Below are positions 1-5,707 of a stretch of 6,518 bases of DNA, in pieces (within the stretch, counting starts at the first letter, position 1; every line of letters begins with the position of its first letter). Origin of the DNA: an uncultured Clostridiaceae bacterium (GTDB lineage Bacteria > Bacillota > Clostridia > Lachnospirales > Lachnospiraceae); contig CATLIJ010000149.1 in NCBI GenBank assembly GCA_949948825.1, positions 1 to 6,518 on the forward strand, written 5' to 3'. The translations under genes were made by a program, and so were the position numbers. The notes below the pieces were generated by a model. It saw only the letters and a program-made list of their open reading frames with translations, did no database searches and had not been told where the DNA came from.

Positions 1-139
1 GCAGCTCATCCAGATATTCTTTCGCCCCAGCTAACAGCGTATCCCTTCCATCCAGTTTGTACCCATTATGCTTTACAATCGTCCCATCCAAATCCAAAAT
101 CCAGGTCTTTGGAAGCATAGACAAAACCATCCTCTCCAT
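1..139 (-). CDS. HAD-family phosphatase, N-terminal fragment (runs off the window)
   Basis: Only the first 46 codons are present; the gene continues past base 1. The peptide begins MERMVLSMLPKTW and then carries DLDGTIV at residues 16-22. This is HAD motif I, where D16 would be the nucleophile and D18 the general acid/base. It is followed by HNGYKLDGRDTLLAGAKEYL, which fits the start of a small HAD phosphatase acting on a phosphorylated sugar or similar metabolite. The ATG at 139 is chosen because AGGAG (146-150) lies 6 nt upstream. In-frame ATGs at 130 and 118 are possible but are less well spaced. In this setting, downstream of an SIS sugar-phosphate isomerase and glycosyltransferases, a role in removing phosphate from a sugar precursor is plausible, but the substrate is not determined. 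It is separated from the previous gene by a 221-nt repeat-bearing gap. The family call is firm; the function is inferred. Confidence 0.82.
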   Translation of the reverse strand, partial: MERMVLSMLPKTWILDLDGTIVKHNGYKLDGRDTLLAGAKEYLDEL

Positions 140-145
140 CCTTCT

Positions 146-150
146 CTCCT
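146..150 (-). promoter_or_regulatory. Ribosome binding site of the HAD phosphatase gene
   Basis: AGGAG on the minus strand, 6 nt before the ATG at 139. It favours that ATG over the in-frame ATGs at 130 and 118. Confidence 0.6.
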
Positions 151-156
151 TTACCT

Positions 157-402
157 AAAATCTTTCTGCCTAACATCTTCATGTCCAACCTTTTGACATG
201 GAACATTCTCCGCCAAACATCCCCACACAAAACGTCTTCTGCCAAATAGCTAATATCGGAGAAAAGACGCCCTCTGCCAGGGATTCTGACACGAAAACGT
301 CCTTACAAAAGCCTCTCAAAAAAGCTCTGCGCTCCGAAATTTCACACAAAAATTCTGTTTTTAAACATCCTTGCGCCCAACATCCTCCCACCGAAACCCT
401 TC
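157..402 (-). repeat. Cluster of about five degenerate ~40-nt direct repeats across a gene end and the following gap
   Basis: Reading the minus strand, similar blocks occur at about 364-402, 318-357, 262-303, 201-240 and 157-191, with successive starts about 45-64 nt apart. Each has the rough pattern GA[ct]GTTTT.GTGTG..GATGTTTGGC[ag]GA[ag]..TGTT. By eye the blocks at 364-402 and 201-240 match at roughly 28 of 38 positions with one gap; the block at 318-357 is the most diverged. The core GGC[AG]GA is visible in three blocks (TGGCAGAGG, TTGGCGGAG, AGGCAGAAA), again at about 241-248 next to the 201-240 block, and as GGGCGCAAG in the 364-402 block. The first block lies inside the coding sequence of the upstream glycosyltransferase gene (its last dozen codons); the rest are noncoding in the annotated frame. 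Spacing and sequence are too loose for a CRISPR array. No function is assigned. Confidence 0.55.
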
Positions 403-1614
403 CCCCACCACCACATTCTCCCATCCCTTCAGCCCATACATCTCAATGGCTTTCCACTGGGTATCACAATAATTATAATCCGGATAAAGAGCCACCTTCC
501 GGCACGATGCCTCCCGGATCACATCACAAAGACCGCTTCGAATCCCCACAAAAGTCCCTGCCCACTCCACCACGGACTGCACCTCACCAATAGCCGGACT
601 GATTCCCAAAGTTCCCTCCAGCGGCTCCTCCTCCCCAATCACATTCGTATAACAATCATATCCCCGGCTCTGAAAATCCCCCACAATCTCCTCCCAGATC
701 TCCTTCTTTAAGGCAGTCACAGACTTGGCATAAGGAGAAAAAATCACGGATTTTCCCTTCTTTATCTCCTCCAATCCTCCATAAACACCCAGCCTGCTTG
801 GCAAAACCGGCTTTGTGGAAGGCGGCAGGCCAAACACCCCGCAACAATAAATCTGTTCCAATGGGATTCTCTTGATATACAATGCTTTCGACAGATTCAC
901 CACATAAGGCCTGTCCTGATGGGGAATGAATGTATTTTCATCCCCAGTATACAAGGCTGCCTGGATCATCTCATCCATATCCTTCTGAGTCAAAATCTCC
1001 ACATGCTCAGCCCCAAACAAACGGGCCACCTGGCCGCAGGCATCCCCAATGACTCCCACCACCCAGTTTTCAATCTCCCTTTTCTCCAGAAAGTAAGGCA
1101 GATAAGACATCATAAAATAAATATCCCCCAACGCAGAAAAGGGACACAAAATTTTAAAACAGCCTGGATACCGGTCTTCCATCTCCTTCAGCAACAAGCT
1201 TCCCCTGCCTGCCCGCTCCCGTTTCCGGCTGATGGTATCCGGCGAAAGAGAATACTCTGCATAAGTATTGTAATCCACCAGCTTACGCACCATCCCTTTA
1301 TACCCAATCCGCTTCAGCTGAGCTGCCATGGCCGCATAAGCCCGCGCCACAATGCACACCAAGGTTTCTTCCGGCTCCTCCTTTAGAATCATCAAAGGGG
1401 GCTGAATCTCAATCCCCTGGTACTGATTTCCGTGCTTTGCCTCATTATTATCCAAAATCCCTTCCACCAAAAATCCCTTTTCCAAAAGAAGATTGGCCAG
1501 CTCCTCGGTAGCATTGCAGTGGCCAAACAGGTAAATCTTTTTTCCCTGAATGGCATTTTCCCCGATTAACTGTTCCAGATTTTCCACCATTTCTTTATAA
1601 AAATGTTGATCCAT
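361..1614 (-). CDS. GT9/heptosyltransferase-like GT-B protein with N-terminal Rossmann-like domain (second paralogue)
   Basis: The 417-aa product is probably cytoplasmic, with no signal peptide or membrane segment. Residues about 25-115 form a Rossmann-like module: KKIYLFG (25-31), then GILDNNEAK (52-60), the pattern of nucleotide-sugar or NAD-binding modules often fused to glycan enzymes. The rest resembles a GT-B glycosyltransferase of the GT9 (ADP-heptose transferase) type: CPFSALGDIY (157-166) corresponds to the N-terminal GD motif, there is a VIFSPYAKS strand-turn motif, and GIRSGLCDVI (357-366) sits where GT9 enzymes have their DTG..H loop. It is clearly paralogous to the protein at 3920-5233, with the same domain order and LDN at residues 54-56 in both. 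It would transfer an unknown activated sugar during glycan assembly. The ATG at 1614 is chosen because GGTGAT (1623-1628), part of the anti-16S sequence, lies 8 nt upstream. The last codons lie within a repeat cluster. The family is a good match; donor and acceptor are unknown. Confidence 0.8.
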   Translation of the reverse strand: MDQHFYKEMVENLEQLIGENAIQGKKIYLFGHCNATEELANLLLEKGFLVEGILDNNEAKHGNQYQGIEIQPPLMILKEEPEETLVCIVARAYAAMAAQLKRIGYKGMVRKLVDYNTYAEYSLSPDTISRKRERAGRGSLLLKEMEDRYPGCFKILCPFSALGDIYFMMSYLPYFLEKREIENWVVGVIGDACGQVARLFGAEHVEILTQKDMDEMIQAALYTGDENTFIPHQDRPYVVNLSKALYIKRIPLEQIYCCGVFGLPPSTKPVLPSRLGVYGGLEEIKKGKSVIFSPYAKSVTALKKEIWEEIVGDFQSRGYDCYTNVIGEEEPLEGTLGISPAIGEVQSVVEWAGTFVGIRSGLCDVIREASCRKVALYPDYNYCDTQWKAIEMYGLKGWENVVVGEGFRWEDVGRKDV

Positions 1615-1724
1615 GACTTTGTATCACCGCCTCAAATATCAAACTTCCAAATTCTAAGATATCATCCATCTCCTCTTTATAAAGGAGCATTTTCCTGACT
1701 CATACCTATTTTCTCATTTCAATC
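1615..1724 (-). other. 110-nt gap between the 185-aa gene and the second GT-B gene
   Basis: This is the only sizeable gap upstream of the second GT-B gene in an otherwise overlapping operon. I see no convincing promoter (no TTGACA/TATAAT pair at 16-18 nt spacing) and no terminator with a U-tract. It holds a perfect 10-nt palindrome CTTTATAAAG at 1675-1684, and a 31-codon open frame (1595-1690) that runs into the next gene in another frame. The downstream gene is therefore probably read through from the same transcript. Confidence 0.4.
1623..1628 (-). promoter_or_regulatory. Ribosome binding site of the second GT-B gene
   Basis: GGTGAT on the minus strand, 8 nt before the ATG at 1614. It matches the 3' part of the 16S-complementary AGGAGGTGATC rather than the usual AGGAGG core, so it is weaker than the others in this operon. 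Confidence 0.4.
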
Positions 1725-2282
1725 TCAGTGCAGCAATGCCTCCCACACCTCATTCATCTGCAAAAGCCCGGTATCCACAAAATTAAACAATCCTCCATAG
1801 GTATCGGTCTCCGGAATGGACAGGAATCGGTCCGAAAATTCATACATATGATGCAATTTAGAAAGCTCTGCAGCTTTTTCTTCTGAAATCGTTTGAAAAT
1901 TGAGATTCGGAAAGAAAGTATGGGAAAAACTCCCATTCGATTTGTCCAAACAAGAAAATCCCTCCGCTTTCCCTTGCTTCTTTGACTTTTCCGGCATATC
2001 AATCACAGACAGCACCAGGATTTTCTTTTTTGTTTGCTTTACTGCCTCTGATTTGTAAAAAGCTTCCAACCACCGTCTGGCAGCCGCTCCTTTTTCCCAT
2101 ACCAAAATGATCTTATCATACTTCTCTATATCCTGCTCCAGCTCTTCTAACAGCACTCTTTTCCATGAAATCTCGTTTTCATCTCCACTGAAATTCTCAC
2201 ATGCCAAACTGTCTTTCCCTATAGTTCCATACATAGACACAGAATCTATCTCCTTCGGTCTACACACATGCTCCGGCATCAT
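1725..2282 (-). CDS. Unknown 185-aa protein, related to the 153-aa protein at 5246-5707
   Basis: I do not recognise a named family. The protein has no signal peptide or membrane helix. A charged N-terminal stretch leads into the strand-like segments YDKIILVWEKG (55-65) and KKKILVLSVIDMP (85-97), with a helix between them, suggesting a small alpha/beta Rossmann-type fold. The C-terminus carries YEFSDRFL (147-154), then a TD.YG.L..FVDTGLL stretch and EVWEALLH (178-185). This C-terminal pattern resembles residues about 101-141 of the 153-aa protein upstream of the other GT-B gene. The start is set by a very strong AGGAGGTG (2292-2299) 9 nt before the ATG at 2282; the next codon, at 2279, is also ATG. 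The start overlaps the end of the GT2 gene by 23 nt, so translation is probably coupled. The open frame continues upstream to 2441, but that part lies inside the GT2 gene. A partner or accessory role for the adjacent GT-B enzyme is inferred only from position. Confidence 0.72.
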   Translation of the reverse strand: MMPEHVCRPKEIDSVSMYGTIGKDSLACENFSGDENEISWKRVLLEELEQDIEKYDKIILVWEKGAAARRWLEAFYKSEAVKQTKKKILVLSVIDMPEKSKKQGKAEGFSCLDKSNGSFSHTFFPNLNFQTISEEKAAELSKLHHMYEFSDRFLSIPETDTYGGLFNFVDTGLLQMNEVWEALLH

Positions 2283-3948
2283 TCCTGTACACACCTCCTG
2301 CCTTCTTATGATGCACGCACTCGCCAATACGAATCGCCATCCTTTGATAATACCCATTATTATAATATTTTGGCTGACGCCCAAAAGGAAAATCGCTATG
2401 AGTAAACATAAGTTCCTCAAACCCAAAGGCATCCGCCACAACTACATCTGCCTCAAGCCTGTCTGATAAACAATCCATCAACTGATTGTAACACCACTCC
2501 AGCTCACAGTTGGTTTTTCGTATCTGCTCCGCATTTTTATAATCGGTAAATGTATCATAATAAATGCTATGTCTTTCACACAGAAAATTTTTCACCACAA
2601 TAACCGGAATACCAAACTCTTTTATTTTCTCTGCAAAACGATTTACGGATTGAATAAACAGCTCTCTTCTTTTCTCACATAAAAAGGGGATTTTATTATA
2701 GGAACCGAATTGTCTTCCACACACCTCCTGAAAAAACTCTGAATCTGTAATATAACATCCGTCTTGAATTTCAATCAAATCTGCGGTTTCCTCCAGCAAA
2801 TCCACTACAATATAATCAAATCCTTCCCATTGTGTTTTGTGCTGAAAAGACTTTTTTATATCCTGTTCCACACATCTCTTCCGATATTCATTTTTAAACT
2901 CATAGGATTTCCATGGTATAACCTTTCCACCGCTGTCTGACATTATGCTGACTATGCTGCTGGAACCATAATCTTTCCGCAAATATTCCTCATTCAACAA
3001 CAAAACCCGAATTAATACCCGTAAGCTATAACTTCCAATCAACAAATAATTTTTTTGTTGCATTTTGGTATCTACATAAGAAGAAAACCATCGGTCCAGA
3101 AAATTCCTGTATTTTTTCCAAAAAACAGGATAATTTGCTCTGATTTTTTCTGGTAAATTCAGATCTGTCCGTTTGTTAATTCGCAATAAAATATCTTTTA
3201 ACATATTAAAAGACAGTTCATATAATCCTGGCCAATTAAGGTCAAAAATACCATCTCTTTGAAAGCTTTCATTTAATTCATTCATGCTTTCTTCTACTTC
3301 GAAATAGCGGTCATATTTTGTGGTCATATTTCCTTCACGATTATATCGGTAATAGTATAAAGGTTCATCCAACATGCAAATCCTTTTAGCCCTTACATAT
3401 AATCTGGCATTAAAGACCAAATCCTCACACATACGGTTACTCATTGTTATACCAGAATTTTTTATTAATTCTTTTGCAAACATCTTATTGCATAAAATAG
3501 GAATCATATTCCCTAACAATCCTTTATTATCTTGCGTACTATTTCCATGGAAAAGTTTAAAGTCCAACAATGCTCTTCTTTTCTCAGTTCCCACGCTATA
3601 ATTGGCATATACACATAGATCTGCCTTCTCTCTGGAAATCCTATTATATACCTTTTCAACCAACTGTTTATCTACATAATCATCCGAATCTACAAAAATA
3701 ATATAATCTCCTGTTGCAAGCGTTACTCCCAAATTCCGCGCTGCGCCTTGTCCCTGGTTTTCCTTTTCCATATAGCAAATCCGGGAATCCTTTTTCTTCC
3801 ATCTTTTGCATATTTCTCCCGATCCGTCTGTAGATCCGTCATTTATCACAATAATTTCAAGATCTTCATAGGTCTGGCTTGTCACTGACTTCAAACATTC
3901 TTCCAGAAAAGGTTCCGTATTATATACCGGAATAATTACAGATACCAT
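2260..3948 (-). CDS. GT2 glycosyltransferase fused to a C-terminal DUF6270-like region
   Basis: The 562-aa product has two parts. Residues 1 to about 215 are a GT-A family 2 glycosyltransferase: VSVIIPVYN (2-10), INDGSTDGS (35-43), QGQGAARN (65-72), the metal-binding DSDD (87-90), a CEDLVF block (174-179) with the likely catalytic acidic pair E175-D176, and the YYYRYNREGNMT block (198-209). Residues about 216-298 look helical and act as a linker. From about residue 300 the sequence resembles DUF6270: GSYSLRV (305-311) where that family usually has GSC..RD, SSIVSIMS (330-337), FDYIVVDLLEE (377-387), DGCYITDSEFF (396-406), and YYNNGYYQR near 528-535. It would add a sugar to a surface glycan; the role of the second half is unknown. 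No transmembrane helices are seen. The ATG at 3948 has AGGAG (3955-3959) 6 nt upstream and overlaps the preceding gene by 29 nt. The middle of the gene is AT-richer than the flanks. GT2 is very secure; the DUF6270 match is by eye. Confidence 0.88.
   Translation of the reverse strand: MVSVIIPVYNTEPFLEECLKSVTSQTYEDLEIIVINDGSTDGSGEICKRWKKKDSRICYMEKENQGQGAARNLGVTLATGDYIIFVDSDDYVDKQLVEKVYNRISREKADLCVYANYSVGTEKRRALLDFKLFHGNSTQDNKGLLGNMIPILCNKMFAKELIKNSGITMSNRMCEDLVFNARLYVRAKRICMLDEPLYYYRYNREGNMTTKYDRYFEVEESMNELNESFQRDGIFDLNWPGLYELSFNMLKDILLRINKRTDLNLPEKIRANYPVFWKKYRNFLDRWFSSYVDTKMQQKNYLLIGSYSLRVLIRVLLLNEEYLRKDYGSSSIVSIMSDSGGKVIPWKSYEFKNEYRKRCVEQDIKKSFQHKTQWEGFDYIVVDLLEETADLIEIQDGCYITDSEFFQEVCGRQFGSYNKIPFLCEKRRELFIQSVNRFAEKIKEFGIPVIVVKNFLCERHSIYYDTFTDYKNAEQIRKTNCELEWCYNQLMDCLSDRLEADVVVADAFGFEELMFTHSDFPFGRQPKYYNNGYYQRMAIRIGECVHHKKAGGVYRNDAGACV
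2292..2299 (-). promoter_or_regulatory. Strong internal ribosome binding site for the 185-aa gene
   Basis: AGGAGGTG on the minus strand, 9 nt before the ATG at 2282, located inside the last codons of the GT2 gene. It decides the start of the 185-aa protein against a longer open frame reaching back to 2441. Confidence 0.75.
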
Positions 3949-5233
3949 GCTCTTCTCCTAATTGATCGATTACTTTTTCAATCAATTTCTCGTCTCCGCT
4001 CTCAAACTCTATCTCCGCCGCATCCTCACACAGCCCCATATCCTTTAAATTAAAATATTCAAAGGAACTGGCATTAAAAAAACGGTCGTGAGCTCCATAT
4101 AAGATCACTTTCTTCGCCCTTGCTCCGCTGATTACATCGCAAAATCCGCTTCTCACCCCAATAAAATACCCGGCCATCTCCACCCACTGGGGCGCTGTAT
4201 TTAAGGGAAAAAACACGGGTATGGTTCCCTTTACTGCTGGCTCGGTATCTTTGCTGCTGTTGGTACAAACCGCAAAACCCATTTCCTTTAATCTTCCTGC
4301 CAGCTGATTCCAGAAGCGATCCGGCAGATCCGCCAGAGTGTTGGAGTAAGGAGATAGAATGACTGTATGCCCTTCCTTTAATTCAAGCTCCTCAAACGTC
4401 CCTTTCAGCTCCTCCCTCACATCCCTGAAAACCGGATGCTCTGGCTTTGCCTCCTCCGGCAAATCAAAAACAAACTTCCGGAATAATGGCGTAAACTCCA
4501 ACCCCTTATATCCACGGAACCACTCCAATGGATTGGTATGAATCTGAGCCCAGGAATCATTTAATATTTTCAGATTGACCTTGTCCGGACACAGCATAAA
4601 ATACTGAATCAGGTAACAGCTCTCCATCTTTTTCTGCAAAACTTCAATATTTTTTATGTCAAAAAGCATGGCTGCCTTCTCACATGCCTTGCTGATCACC
4701 ACAAAAACATAATCCTCCAACGGATTTCTTTCCATATACTGCTTCCAGAAGGTTCCAATCAAATAGATATCCCCGGTCCCTGTATAAGGACAAAGGAAAA
4801 TCCGAATATCCCCATACTTTTTCTTTAATCTCTCATGGAGCCGCTTCCCCATAGCGGCATAATACAAACAGTTTCCCAAAGATTCATCCCGGTACAGCAT
4901 ATGAATCTGACTCTTTTTCACACCCTGTTCCCGTAGCTGGGCTGTCATTTCCGTCCAATAGGCAGAATAAATGAGAAACCGGTTTTTCTCATTTCCAATA
5001 TCCGGAATCTCCTCAACCGGAATCACCAGAATTCCACAACAGTAAGTGTTTTGTTTCCTTTTGTCATTATCCAAAACATGCTCCGGCTCCAGTCCGTAAG
5101 ACCGCAGAATCTGTATGATCTGCCTGGTATTTTCACTTACGCCAAACACATAAAGTTTCCGGCTGTGAAGCATCCCCTTTTTCACCAGCCGGCCTATCCT
5201 TTTTTCCACCTGTGCCAGTTTATAATCAAACAT
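3920..5233 (-). CDS. GT9/heptosyltransferase-like GT-B protein with N-terminal Rossmann-like domain (first paralogue)
   Basis: The 437-aa product is soluble and has the same architecture as the protein at 361-1614. The N-terminal Rossmann-like module shows RKLYVFG (25-31) and HVLDND (52-57), followed by a second strand FLIYSAYWTEM (86-96). The GT-B part has CPYTGTGDIYL (148-158), VILSPYSNTLADLP, and GVRSGFCDVI (359-368), which corresponds to the sugar-nucleotide-binding loop of GT9 enzymes but reads RSG.CD instead of DTG..H. The expected role is sugar transfer in glycan assembly; the donor is unknown. The ATG at 5233 has AGGAG (5241-5245) 7 nt upstream, which partly overlaps the stop of the preceding gene, leaving a 12-nt gap. 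Its 3' end overlaps the GT2 start by 29 nt, consistent with coupled translation. A weak alternative is that the N-terminal module is a regulatory or dehydrogenase-like domain rather than part of the transferase. Confidence 0.8.
   Translation of the reverse strand: MFDYKLAQVEKRIGRLVKKGMLHSRKLYVFGVSENTRQIIQILRSYGLEPEHVLDNDKRKQNTYCCGILVIPVEEIPDIGNEKNRFLIYSAYWTEMTAQLREQGVKKSQIHMLYRDESLGNCLYYAAMGKRLHERLKKKYGDIRIFLCPYTGTGDIYLIGTFWKQYMERNPLEDYVFVVISKACEKAAMLFDIKNIEVLQKKMESCYLIQYFMLCPDKVNLKILNDSWAQIHTNPLEWFRGYKGLEFTPLFRKFVFDLPEEAKPEHPVFRDVREELKGTFEELELKEGHTVILSPYSNTLADLPDRFWNQLAGRLKEMGFAVCTNSSKDTEPAVKGTIPVFFPLNTAPQWVEMAGYFIGVRSGFCDVISGARAKKVILYGAHDRFFNASSFEYFNLKDMGLCEDAAEIEFESGDEKLIEKVIDQLGEEHGICNYSGI
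3955..3959 (-). promoter_or_regulatory. Ribosome binding site of the GT2 fusion gene
   Basis: AGGAG on the minus strand, 6 nt before the ATG at 3948, lying within the 3' end of the preceding GT-B gene. Confidence 0.65.
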
Positions 5234-5240
5234 TTCCCTT

Positions 5241-5245
5241 CTCCT
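5241..5245 (-). promoter_or_regulatory. Ribosome binding site of the first GT-B gene
   Basis: AGGAG on the minus strand, 7 nt before the ATG at 5233 and directly after the stop codon (5246-5248) of the 153-aa gene. Confidence 0.65.
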
Positions 5246-5707
5246 CTACCCCCTGTCCTTCCTTCCCGGAACACTCCGCAGACGGTAAAGTCCCAGGCAT
5301 ACTGCCTCTTCCTCGTCAATCTCAGTCTCCCTCAGCAGCCTTCCCAACTCGTTTCCCTTGGGACTGTCTGTATAAGTAAACAAAATCTTATCGGAAAACC
5401 TGTGGAACGAGTAATAATCATACAAAATCTGAATTTTCCTCACTGGATACAGGCAGAATTTCACTCCCTCCGGCAGTTTCACCCTTTTGAAACGTCCATA
5501 ATCCCTTTTATCCTTCAGAAAAAGGACAGCTCCTTTGGCATACTTTCGATCCATAAAATCCTTCAGATGAATCAAAGCGTATTCATCAAGCTTCTGGTTA
5601 TCTCCCATCAAAAACAGGACCACCTTCTGCTCTGTTACCCCAAACCTTGCCCGAAGAACCTGCCATAAAAAAGCCCCATGAAAGATATGCAATACACTCC
5701 TAAACAT
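5246..5707 (-). CDS. Unknown 153-aa protein, related to the 185-aa protein at 1725-2282
   Basis: No named family is recognised. The protein starts MFRSVLHIFHGAFLWQVL, then has a strand KVVLFLMGD (28-36), a helix, a second strand AKGAVLFLKDK (57-67), KFCLYPV (83-89), and a C-terminal block: RFSDKILFTYTD (103-114), PKGNELGRLL (116-125), T128 and EEAVCLGLY (133-141). This last block resembles the C-terminus of the 185-aa protein (FSDRFL, TD..GG.L, DTG, EVWEALLH). The ATG at 5707 is chosen because it lies in ATGTTTAG, overlapping the stop of the isomerase gene by 8 nt; upstream GGGGAAG is a weak ribosome site, so reinitiation after the isomerase is likely. A TTG at 5761 could extend the protein by 18 residues but lies well inside the isomerase gene. 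It sits directly upstream of the first GT-B gene, so a partner role for that enzyme is inferred from context only. Confidence 0.7.
   Translation of the reverse strand: MFRSVLHIFHGAFLWQVLRARFGVTEQKVVLFLMGDNQKLDEYALIHLKDFMDRKYAKGAVLFLKDKRDYGRFKRVKLPEGVKFCLYPVRKIQILYDYYSFHRFSDKILFTYTDSPKGNELGRLLRETEIDEEEAVCLGLYRLRSVPGRKDRG

Noticed and set aside
318..345. T-rich stretch after the GT-B stop as a rho-independent terminator
   Set aside because: GAGCGCAGAGCTTTTTT has a U-tract, but the bases before it do not form a stable GC stem.
157..402. CRISPR array
   Set aside because: The repeats are strongly diverged, unevenly spaced and partly coding, and no cas gene is visible.
198..593. 131-codon plus-strand open frame rich in Pro, Ser and His
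   Set aside because: It is antisense to the GT-B gene end and the repeat cluster; its composition reflects the C-rich complement of Gly-coding repeats.
1670..1724. Promoter for the second GT-B gene
   Set aside because: A TTGAAA and several AT-rich hexamers exist, but none form a -35/-10 pair at the right spacing.
2283..2441. Upstream extension of the 185-aa protein, which would add a hydrophobic N-terminus (LCLLIAIFLLG) like a signal anchor
   Set aside because: The extension lies fully inside the well-conserved end of the GT2 fusion gene, and a strong AGGAGGTG sits just before the ATG at 2282.
5051..5668. 205-codon plus-strand open frame
   Set aside because: It is antisense to the first GT-B gene and the 153-aa gene, has no recognisable motif, and is rich in His/Pro/Gln/Ser as expected for a shadow of the opposite strand.
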